Source: Dickeya aquatica (GTDB lineage Bacteria; Pseudomonadota; Gammaproteobacteria; Enterobacterales; Enterobacteriaceae). Taken from it: 64,000 bases of DNA. Shown here piece by piece: positions 21,705-29,447 of the stretch. A program made the position numbers and the translations under genes. The notes below the pieces were generated by a model. It did not search any database, was not told the DNA's origin, and saw only the letters and a program-made list of their open reading frames with translations. The stretch is taken from positions 2,170,001-2,234,000 of the forward strand of contig NZ_LT615367.1 of NCBI RefSeq assembly GCF_900095885.1, in the 5' to 3' direction. Every line of letters starts with the position of its first letter. The stretch's first letter is position 1.

Positions 21705-22982
21705 TTACTGGAACAGCCGGAGGAGCCAGTCCAGAACAAGAGAGGGCAGTGTGAAGTCAGGGTCGGCAAAGGTAACGCCCTGTGCGCCCAGGTGGGAAAA
21801 CAGCGGCAGCGTCAAGGCAGGCAGCACACACAAGAGCAGGCCATTGAGGCTGCTGGCGATGATGGCACCCCGGACGCCCCCGGTCGCATTACCGAAAATG
21901 GCCGCCGCGCCGCCGGTAATAAAACTGGCCATAATACCGGGCACAATAATCGGCAGGCCAGCCAGCGGGAACAGCAAAATGCACACCAGCTCCACGCAAA
22001 AGCTCACCAGAAACCCTATCAAGGTTGCGTTAGGCGCTTTGGTAAACAGCACCATGACATCCACAGCGGGCACTGCGCCCGGGGCAAATACGTTAGCGAA
22101 CCCCTTGAATGCCGGTACTATTTCAGCAGTGAATAAATTGACGCCGGCTTTAGCTAAATAGAGCCCACAGGCAAAGGTGGCGGATTGCTCCAAAATGAAA
22201 ATCACCGCGTTTTTATCCGCCGCACCTGCGCCATACACCATCACCATGGCTTCGCTGATTTGTGGCCGCGTTGCGAACAGGCAAGACAGCAGCAGCAATA
22301 CCAGCATGGTTAACAGTGTGGCGACGTTCGGTTCGCGCAGAAAATCAATGCGCTGACTGAGCGCCAGCTGTTCGGTGTCATTCGCTTTATTGCCAAACCA
22401 TTTACCCAGATACGATCCCAGCACATACGATGAAATGGCCGCATGGGAGATGGCATACTCATTTGAACCGATGATTTGGCGGCTAAAGCGGCTCAGAATA
22501 TAGGGCGATGCCGCCATGTATAAACCAATGAGCAGTGAAGAGACGGCCACAATAGTGGTGTGGGTAAAGTGAAAGGGCATCAGTACCGCGGTAAACGCGA
22601 AGGCCATAAACAGCACCAGATGCAGCGACAGGTAAATGTATTTTAAGCGGGTGAACCGCGCCAGCAGAATATTTAACAGCATGGCAAACAGCAAAATGAG
22701 CGCGGCGGTAGCCCCCACTTTGTCGAGGGTTGCGGCCATTATCGCCTCATTACTGGGAACTACCCCCGTAATATGAAACGCATGAGAAAACAGTGTGCTG
22801 AATGCTGTGAGCACTTTCATCAGAATGCCTCCGCCTATCTTTATCATGGTAAAACCGATGAAAGACAGAAAAGTGCCGGTTATCAGGCGGGAAAGCGGAG
22901 CGCGTTGAAACAGTAAACCAAGGAATGCCACGATGGCGATAATAACTGATGGTGTCTTGACCAGGCTGAGTAAAATATCCAT
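21705..22982 (-). CDS. PTS ascorbate-type (SgaT/UlaA) IIC permease, orphan
   Basis: The 425-residue, very hydrophobic protein fits the UlaA/SgaT family of PTS IIC transporters, which import and phosphorylate L-ascorbate or related sugars with IIA and IIB partners. Seen: SFIGFTMIKIGGGILMK near the N-terminus, later FTAEIVPAFKGFANVFAPGAVPAVD (equivalent to [24 protein letters not shown] in UlaA), and IIVPGIMASFITGGAAAIFGN. No IIA or IIB gene is next to it, which is unusual. The start at 22982 has a GGATG upstream; an ATG at 22994 is possible. The substrate is not certain. Confidence 0.8.
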   Translation of the reverse strand: MDILLSLVKTPSVIIAIVAFLGLLFQRAPLSRLITGTFLSFIGFTMIKIGGGILMKVLTAFSTLFSHAFHITGVVPSNEAIMAATLDKVGATAALILLFAMLLNILLARFTRLKYIYLSLHLVLFMAFAFTAVLMPFHFTHTTIVAVSSLLIGLYMAASPYILSRFSRQIIGSNEYAISHAAISSYVLGSYLGKWFGNKANDTEQLALSQRIDFLREPNVATLLTMLVLLLLSCLFATRPQISEAMVMVYGAGAADKNAVIFILEQSATFACGLYLAKAGVNLFTAEIVPAFKGFANVFAPGAVPAVDVMVLFTKAPNATLIGFLVSFCVELVCILLFPLAGLPIIVPGIMASFITGGAAAIFGNATGGVRGAIIASSLNGLLLCVLPALTLPLFSHLGAQGVTFADPDFTLPSLVLDWLLRLFQ

Positions 22983-23024
22983 TTTTTCATCCATTTGCGA
23001 TGCGTCTGTAAAAGGGCGTCCATT

Positions 23025-23052
23025 CCCGGTACTACGGTGGTGACGTACCGGG
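23025..23052. repeat. Inverted repeat in the leader of the PTS IIC gene
   Basis: CCCGGTAC and GTACCGGG are separated by 12 bases, 43-70 bp upstream of the start codon. It could be an operator or a leader hairpin. Confidence 0.45.
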
Positions 23053-23193
23053 TGTAATATATTTTCACATTTTTTAAAATATCGTTCCAGTTAACTTTCG
23101 CCGAGAATACAACACGTAATTTTTGGCAGACAGAGAGGCGATATGCGCCGCAATAGCATGTGGTGAGAGGGAAAGGAATGGCCGTAGCACGTA

Positions 23194-23229
23194 TAAAAAA
23201 CCGACAGGGCAGTCATTCGCGCTGTCGGT
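23194..23229 (-). terminator. Terminator after padC
   Basis: On the minus strand ACCGACAG pairs with CTGTCGGT and is followed by TTTTTT, 22 bp after the padC stop. Confidence 0.8.
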
Positions 23230-23251
23230 GAGGTATTGCCGGTTTGAGGGC

Positions 23252-23761
23252 TTAGGCTTTCAGGTTGTCAGGAAAGTTCTCTGGCAGTTCGCTGGCGGCG
23301 CAGTTGATCACCGTGTCGTCGTTCTCACCGCATGCGCGCACTAATGTAATGGTGGCGAATTCGTCAATCACCTCCGTGGGGTAAGCCGGGCCTGTGGCAC
23401 GGTAGGACTCCATCAGCGGAATATGCTCGTTTTGGAAGCAGACGGTTTTTTCCGGGTTATTGATTACCCAGCGTGGGAAAAAGATAGTGCCATGGAAAAT
23501 ACGATCGGTCAGATTGATAATCAGGCTGACATCCGTACCCGTTGGTTCAGTCCATGAAATTTTATACACTTCGCGTGCCACACGGGCGATAAATACCCGC
23601 TGATCTTTCACCCAACGATTACCGACAATACCGCTGTGGATGCGGTAATCCAGCGTATGGTCATTTTTGACATACAGCTCATAATTCCAGCCGTTATCGT
23701 AGGTGTAAACCAGATGTTTGCCAACGAAACCGCTGAGGTCGTGTTTATCGAAACTGTTCAT
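23252..23761 (-). CDS. padC: Phenolic acid decarboxylase
   Basis: PadC removes CO2 from ferulic, p-coumaric and caffeic acids to give vinyl phenols, detoxifying plant hydroxycinnamates. The 169-residue product is the family's usual size and shows the substrate-clamp tyrosines in HLVYTYDNGWNYELY, the conserved arginine in DYRIHSGIVGNRWVKDQ and glutamate in VYKISWTEPTGTD. I chose the ATG at 23761 with GGAG directly upstream; the frame to 23833 would run into the intergenic region. It is divergent from a LysR gene, the usual arrangement for a phenolic-acid-inducible padC. Confidence 0.95.
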   Translation of the reverse strand: MNSFDKHDLSGFVGKHLVYTYDNGWNYELYVKNDHTLDYRIHSGIVGNRWVKDQRVFIARVAREVYKISWTEPTGTDVSLIINLTDRIFHGTIFFPRWVINNPEKTVCFQNEHIPLMESYRATGPAYPTEVIDEFATITLVRACGENDDTVINCAASELPENFPDNLKA

Positions 23762-23837
23762 ATTTTCTCCTTTTTGTTTGTTGAATACAGTATAAACAGG
23801 GATTAAATTGATGAATAACGCAGTTTTTGGCATGAAT

Positions 23838-23856
23838 TGATTTAAAAATTAAATCA
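23838..23856. promoter_or_regulatory. Palindromic operator between padC and the LysR gene
   Basis: TGATTTAA and TTAAATCA form a perfect 8 bp inverted repeat around AAA, within the 121 bp divergent promoter region. It has the T-N11-A layout expected of a LysR site. Confidence 0.6.
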
Positions 23857-23882
23857 TTTAACGCGACTATGGAGACGGTGAT

Positions 23883-24764
23883 ATGAAAACCACGCTGGAA
23901 CAATGGATGCTGCTGCAAGCGGTGGTTGAGTTGGGTGGGTTTGCCGCCGCTGCCGAGGCATTTAACCGCAGTCAATCCTCGGTGAGTTATCAGCTCTCGC
24001 TGATGCAAGAGCGGCTGGGCGTCGCTCTGCTGGAGCCTGCGGGGCGTAAGACCACGCTGACTGCGCCCGGTCAACAATTACTGACGCAGGCCGCACCGTT
24101 GCTGAAGGCTTTTCAGGCACTGGAAGTACGCGCGGCGGTGTTAAAACGCGGTGGCCGGGCCAGAATTGATTTGATTGTTGACAGCGTGTTTCCTAAATCG
24201 GTTCTTTTTGCCGCGTTGCGCGAATTTCAGCATCATTATCCCCACACACAAGTCCATCTGACCGAAGTGTTGCGCAGTGAAAGTCAGGCGCAACGGCTGG
24301 ACAGACAGGCAGATATCTGGCTGCTTTCTCACCCGTGGGATGGGTTAAATCAGGGGCGGCTATTGATGGAAATGGCGTTTGTTGCCGTTGCGCGGGCAGA
24401 TCATCCGCTGCACCAGTTAGCCTCGCCCTTGTCGTATCAGGATTTAAAAAATTATCCGTTGATTGAAATTCTTGACCGGCAACAGCAAAACGATAGCCAG
24501 CGAAAGCCTGCCAGCGCCGAGAACTGGACGTTTACCACCGTCGAAGCGGCGATTGAGGCGGTCATGCATGGGGTGGGGTACGGCTGGTTACCGGAGCCTC
24601 GCATCCTCTCCTGGCTTGATAGCGGTGAACTAAAACCACTGTCACTGGCACAAGGCGGGCGGCGTTTTACGCCACTTTATCTGGTGGTGGACGAAGAAAA
24701 TCAGACCGGTGACGCCATTGTGGCAATGCTGGTTAACCTGCTGACACACGCCTCCCTTGCCTAA
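23883..24764 (+). CDS. LysR-family regulator, probable padC activator
   Basis: The 293-residue product is a LysR-type regulator: the N-terminal winged helix is in GGFAAAAEAFNRSQSSVSYQLSLMQERLGVALLE, and the effector domain follows (e.g. YGWLPEPRILSWL at the hinge pocket side). It is transcribed away from padC with a shared operator region, so induction of padC by phenolic acids through this protein is the natural inference. GGAG lies upstream of the ATG. Confidence 0.88.
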   Translation: MKTTLEQWMLLQAVVELGGFAAAAEAFNRSQSSVSYQLSLMQERLGVALLEPAGRKTTLTAPGQQLLTQAAPLLKAFQALEVRAAVLKRGGRARIDLIVDSVFPKSVLFAALREFQHHYPHTQVHLTEVLRSESQAQRLDRQADIWLLSHPWDGLNQGRLLMEMAFVAVARADHPLHQLASPLSYQDLKNYPLIEILDRQQQNDSQRKPASAENWTFTTVEAAIEAVMHGVGYGWLPEPRILSWLDSGELKPLSLAQGGRRFTPLYLVVDEENQTGDAIVAMLVNLLTHASLA

Positions 24765-24794
24765 CACAGCACCGCCATTCGGCGGTGCTGTGTT
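24763..24794. terminator. Long hairpin between LysR and ferritin-like genes
   Basis: A perfect 14 bp stem (AACACAGCACCGCC and its complement) with an ATTC loop lies between two convergent genes. It overlaps the LysR stop codon region. Confidence 0.75.
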
Positions 24795-24817
24795 GGGTGA
24801 ATACAGGATATCTTGAT

Positions 24818-26374
24818 TTATTTATTGATGAATGAGCGTGGTTTCGGCGGTGTTGCTGCCAGTGCTGCCTGAATCTTCATCGGGTTAAAGTAGTTGCGCA
24901 TCAGGCGGATGCGGTGATCTTCGGTAAATTCATACCGGATAGCCCAGTCATAACTGTAAGGCACGCGGGTAGAGCGGGTGATCCCTTGCTGGCTGCCGTA
25001 AGCCATTGCCTGATTATCACTGAAGAACACTTTCTCCACCACTTCACTACTGAACTCTACCGTCTGGCTCATCAGTGACCAGAACCGGGTGAACCCTTCG
25101 TGACCGTAGAACACCCCGGTATAAGGCACATCGACCGGGCCGGTCATGTCCCAGACCAGCTGTTCGCTCAGGCAAGCCAGCGCCATTTGCAGGTCGCCTG
25201 CGGCGTAAGCCTGACCCAGCTTCTCCAGCGTCGTTTGATTATTGGAGAATGTAACGGCCTGGCTTTTGGCCTGGAAGCGTGGCGGCGGCGGCGGGGTGTA
25301 TTCAAAGGTGGGGGCCGCATGGTAAGCACTGTCACCGGGGAAAGGGTGATCGACAATGGCGCGGAAATCTTCACGTAGCGAGCCCATCGCCATGATGGCC
25401 GGCGTCAGTTTCAGCGGGCGACCACTGAGCGCCAGTTCCAGGTTTTCCAGCACCTCGCAATAACGGCGGTTAAAGCGGGTAATGGCTTTGCGTAGCTCCC
25501 CTTCAGGGTAATCGGTGATTTTGGCGGCACTGTGAGTGCGTACCGCTTTGTCCCACTCGATATTCAGCGGGTCGCCGGTTGGCCCGCTGGCGATGGTATC
25601 GCCGTGGGTGTACATCCGCTCGCAATAAATTTCATTGAAACGGTAGTAGTGTGGAACGTCATTTTCATCGCCTTGCCAGATGTTATGCGGTGAACCTTCG
25701 CCCTGGTCGCAAATCTGGCGCAGCGCTTTCACTGCGGTGTCCAGATCGGTTATCGGGTGCAGCTCACCATAGGAGCCGTGGCAGAATTGCTCAGTGACTA
25801 TTTGCCGGGTCGGGTCGCCACAGAATACGGCTTTCTCGCCAAAGGACTCTACGGCTGCCCGCAGGCGTGATTCAATGTAGATATAGTATTCGCCAATCGA
25901 CATGTCACTACAGACATGACTGGCGACCACTTCCGGGCGAACATACTTGGGGTGTTCTATCTGCATGGCCTGATGAATGGCGTGCTGAGAGAAAGGGTGT
26001 AACTGAATTTCCAGGTCTTCAATACCGAAAGGTAACGCCGCCGGGTAGTCTGGCAGAAAATTTGGGCTGCTTATTTCCGGTGTGCCGCCAACGGCATTAA
26101 GCAAATTGCCTGCCAGCACAAAGTGCAGCATTTCCTCTACCACCACAGAGTGAATCACCTCGGGAACGCGCGGGTCAATATCATCGTTAATGGTGTAGAG
26201 CATGGTCAGGTAAGGGGGAATAACCGCATGTTCCAGCACCATTGCCTTTTGCAATAAGTCACGAATGTCATCCAGTTCATGCGCCAGATCTTTATGGCTG
26301 GTGAGTTTGACATAACCTTGTTCCCTGAACGTTTTTTCCAGGTCTTGCTGTATATTTTGTTGGTTTAAGTTCAT
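24818..26374 (-). CDS. Ferritin-like protein fused to a SnoaL-like domain
   Basis: The 518-residue product has an N-terminal ferritin-like region (about residues 30-340) of the type seen in VioB/RebD-like enzymes: metal-ligand candidates are in LEHAVIPPYLTMLY, VVEEMLHFVLAGNLLNAVGG (ExxH) and YYIYIESRLRAA. After a proline-rich linker (EYTPPPPPRFQ, about residue 375) comes a SnoaL/NTF2-like domain (VFYGHEGFTRFWSLM, RYEFTEDHRIRLMRNYF). Ferritin-like members dimerise imine intermediates in bisindole synthesis; no partner pathway genes are here, so the reaction is unknown. It stands alone between padC/LysR and srfABC. Confidence 0.8.
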   Translation of the reverse strand: MNLNQQNIQQDLEKTFREQGYVKLTSHKDLAHELDDIRDLLQKAMVLEHAVIPPYLTMLYTINDDIDPRVPEVIHSVVVEEMLHFVLAGNLLNAVGGTPEISSPNFLPDYPAALPFGIEDLEIQLHPFSQHAIHQAMQIEHPKYVRPEVVASHVCSDMSIGEYYIYIESRLRAAVESFGEKAVFCGDPTRQIVTEQFCHGSYGELHPITDLDTAVKALRQICDQGEGSPHNIWQGDENDVPHYYRFNEIYCERMYTHGDTIASGPTGDPLNIEWDKAVRTHSAAKITDYPEGELRKAITRFNRRYCEVLENLELALSGRPLKLTPAIMAMGSLREDFRAIVDHPFPGDSAYHAAPTFEYTPPPPPRFQAKSQAVTFSNNQTTLEKLGQAYAAGDLQMALACLSEQLVWDMTGPVDVPYTGVFYGHEGFTRFWSLMSQTVEFSSEVVEKVFFSDNQAMAYGSQQGITRSTRVPYSYDWAIRYEFTEDHRIRLMRNYFNPMKIQAALAATPPKPRSFINK

Positions 26375-26930
26375 GGTGTTATTCCGTCTTAGTCAGTTTC
26401 AGCAGCGACGAAGCCTGTAATCAGTCTTATACATTATTCCTAGCATGAATCTTGAATATCATCATCTTTTGTAGCGTTTTTTTCGTGTTTAACGTGTACT
26501 GGCACACATTCTGTTCAGTTTGACAACAACTGTTTGCATTTGTCAGGTGAAGAAAACGGTGGCTGATCGTGCTTGCCAGACGTGCTGACGTCGCCTTGTT
26601 TTTCCGTGCCGACCCGATAGTGAGACTTATGAATCCTCCCTGAGAAGGCGGTTATCTTGCCGGTCAGGGGGTGAAGAAAGGTAGGTTAGCCTGCGTACCT
26701 TATTTAGCGTAGACAATGTTGTTTTAAACCGGGCGAATATTAAGGAAAAAACAGGCAATAAAAACCGGGTACGGCAGTGCTAACCCAGTGAGAAACTATG
26801 ACGTGAGAAGCGCTTTTTTGCAAGATTCCTGGTTTATCCGTTGATTGAGCGTTGAATACAGCATGAGGAATGCATTGTGTAAAGTTGACGTTTAGTGAGG
26901 GCAGCGTTTGGACTCTGCCCTCACTCTCAG
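26375..26930. other. Intergenic region between the ferritin-like gene and srfC
   Basis: This 556 bp region has no convincing gene. It holds an 11 bp stem hairpin at 26894-26925 (AGTGAGGGCAG and its complement) just beyond the srfC stop, which may end the srfABC transcript although no T-run follows. The left part must contain the promoter of the ferritin-like gene. Confidence 0.5.
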
Positions 26931-29447
26931 TCAATGTTCCGCGGGTTTGATAAGTGCCAGTATCGTGCCCAGTTTCTCACGCTGTTTAGGCTTGATATCA
27001 CGTCCGGCGGCATAACCGGCGTTTTGGATGATAAGCTCGTTAAGACCAATCAGCCAGTCGTAGATATAGTAGGCGGTATTATTCACCGGCGTCGCCGACA
27101 GTTTTGTCAGCCGCCGCGTCGAGCCGAAATTTGCGACCTGTTTTTCCGGTTTGACAAAAATTTTCTGGCCTTTATTGACGCGGCTGTCTGGCCGCAGGCT
27201 TTCTGCCATTTGCTGGAAGCCCAGCCAGGCGACAAAATCGCCCAGCACATTAAGGACGCGTGAGACTTGACGGTCAGCCTTGCTTTCCCGGTTAAGCCCA
27301 AGTTGCCCGGAATCGACCAGCATAGTCTGCAAATCATCTTCAATGCGCAGGCGGATGCTGGCGGTAATTAACTCTTCGGCCAGCATTTCGATGGTCGGTC
27401 GATTGATGCCCAGTAACTCGATAACCGCGACGTTATCCGGCAGGTTACGCAAGTGATTAACCCAGTAGTGATAAACGTGACGCGCAAATTCCGATTCATA
27501 GCTGTGGTTTTCTGCCACCTCAGCGTCATCTGGCTCAGGAAGAGGCGACGACGGCGCTTCCTGCGGTTCACTGTCATGACTAAACAGGTCGATATCCAGT
27601 CCGACGCCAAAGGGCTCATAGCTGGCCAGTGGAACCACGCTATCCTGGGTGTCTTGATAGGGCGTAAAAGCGCGAGGTGACTGAACCTGTTGTTGCAGAT
27701 ACAAATGGCGCAACTCATCGCGCGAGGGCAGCAGGCGCTCCAGCAGTTCGCCGTGTACGCCGGTTCGGGTTTGCAATGCTTTTAGCATCGATTCGGCGAT
27801 ACGCTGCTTACGGGCAGGATCATCTGCCCCGGCAGGTTGATACCAACTGCCCAGCAGGTTATCAGACAGCTCGCGCTGTAGTTCATTGAGTTGCTCACCG
27901 ACGCGGCCGAGCTTCACGTCCCGGCGAACCTCCGCCTCCAGCCAGGCCGCCATGCGGTTGATCCCCCGTTTGTCCATCGCCAGCATCGTACCCCAGGCAT
28001 CACCCGGTGTGCCGACATAGCGCTGTACCGCTTCATCATGATTCTGTCCGTGGGTGAAGCGGCGGTCATGACGGGTGACAGCCCAGATAAGCCCCGGCTT
28101 GCGGCGGCTGCGAACGTGCGGGTTCTCGCCCTGGGTATGGCGCACCCAGTGTTCCAGCGCCCGGCCTACATGGCGCACATCCGCTTTACTGGCGGCGGCC
28201 GTGCAGACCATCAGCAGGCTCATCTCCTGATTATCCGTGTAACGCTCCAGCAGATAGGCGCGTTTGGCGCGCAGCAGTGCGCGAGAGAGCGGATGCGGCT
28301 TGATGCGCAGTGGCCGGTCTGGGCTATCTTCATCAGGGAAAAGCGGCGCGTCTTCATAGAGACTGAACCCCGGGAAATCCAGCACGTCCACCTGTTCAAA
28401 CAGTGTCTCTTTCGGCGGTGATAACAGTGGTATCTGGATTTCTGCTACCAGCATAATCATTTCTGCCATCGACAGTTCCACCCCTTTGGCTGCCCGGCCA
28501 TTGACCATTGGACGAACCTGGGTACTCAGGTCTGAGGGGCTATTAAGCCGTTCAAACAAATGGGTGTTGAACAGGCCACTGTCGGGTAACAGCGCATCGT
28601 CAACCAGCAGGCTTATCGGTGCCAGCACTTTGTGCGCGCCACTGAGGTGTGCCAGCGTATGGGCAAAGTGGCGATAGAGCGCCGTATAGTCTGCTTGTTC
28701 CCCCCATAAGATGGAAAACAGATTGGCGCGGTCGTCCAGGCTAAGATGAGGGGCCAGTTCAACGGCCAGTGGCCAGAACTTACGCTCCAGCGGTTTTTGT
28801 CGTCTCGCATCGTGGCGTACCAGGTAGTCCCACAGCGCCACAACATCGTCACCGTTTAAACCGGGTACCGGCTCTTGCTGGCGATGCAACGAGAGTGTTT
28901 TGAGATGATCGGTAATATGTTGCTCATCAAGCTCAGGAAGCGTGGCCGTCGCCTGCGCGCTGGCGCTGCCTTCAAGAATAAAGGCATAAGCCAGAATACG
29001 GGCGATATCCGCTTCGTTTAACAACAGCAGGTGTATCGGATTAGGCGTGTTTTTGCCTTCAGTCTGGCGGGTAAAGCGGGTAACAAACGCCGCCGGTTGA
29101 TTGTCCGGGTTGATATTTTTTTGGTAGTCGAGCGTGACCCCGCCGACGGAGGTTTCGACTCGGCCATTTTCTCCCGCGGCCAGTGAGGTCAGCAAATAGC
29201 TCTTGCCACTCTGCGCCAGCCCGAACATGCCGATGGCAATCTCTTTCAGGGCGGATTCTGACAAGCCCCGAGCCTTGTTGCGGCAGCGGCGCAGCTTCAC
29301 AATCAGCCGCTCGGCTTCCATCTCCAGCCGCGGCACAGTGCGCCGGGTTTCTTCCACCCAGCCAATCGCCTGATCGATCCCCTGAGAAACCGATTGCACC
29401 TGACGATTGAGACGGCTCGATAACTGTTTGGGCGTTAATGGTTTCAT
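26931..29447 (-). CDS. srfC: SrfC family putative virulence factor with a P-loop
   Basis: The 838-residue SrfC-family protein starts with a helical segment and then a nucleotide-binding P-loop, GLAQSGKS, at residues 76-83; a switch-like DFPGF motif appears in VDVLDFPGFSLYED, so it resembles a dynamin- or GTPase-like NTPase. There is no signal peptide. The name comes from Salmonella srfABC, reported as regulated by SsrB; the molecular function is unsettled. It overlaps srfB by 4 bp (ATGA), so the two are translationally coupled. Confidence 0.88.
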   Translation of the reverse strand: MKPLTPKQLSSRLNRQVQSVSQGIDQAIGWVEETRRTVPRLEMEAERLIVKLRRCRNKARGLSESALKEIAIGMFGLAQSGKSYLLTSLAAGENGRVETSVGGVTLDYQKNINPDNQPAAFVTRFTRQTEGKNTPNPIHLLLLNEADIARILAYAFILEGSASAQATATLPELDEQHITDHLKTLSLHRQQEPVPGLNGDDVVALWDYLVRHDARRQKPLERKFWPLAVELAPHLSLDDRANLFSILWGEQADYTALYRHFAHTLAHLSGAHKVLAPISLLVDDALLPDSGLFNTHLFERLNSPSDLSTQVRPMVNGRAAKGVELSMAEMIMLVAEIQIPLLSPPKETLFEQVDVLDFPGFSLYEDAPLFPDEDSPDRPLRIKPHPLSRALLRAKRAYLLERYTDNQEMSLLMVCTAAASKADVRHVGRALEHWVRHTQGENPHVRSRRKPGLIWAVTRHDRRFTHGQNHDEAVQRYVGTPGDAWGTMLAMDKRGINRMAAWLEAEVRRDVKLGRVGEQLNELQRELSDNLLGSWYQPAGADDPARKQRIAESMLKALQTRTGVHGELLERLLPSRDELRHLYLQQQVQSPRAFTPYQDTQDSVVPLASYEPFGVGLDIDLFSHDSEPQEAPSSPLPEPDDAEVAENHSYESEFARHVYHYWVNHLRNLPDNVAVIELLGINRPTIEMLAEELITASIRLRIEDDLQTMLVDSGQLGLNRESKADRQVSRVLNVLGDFVAWLGFQQMAESLRPDSRVNKGQKIFVKPEKQVANFGSTRRLTKLSATPVNNTAYYIYDWLIGLNELIIQNAGYAAGRDIKPKQREKLGTILALIKPAEH

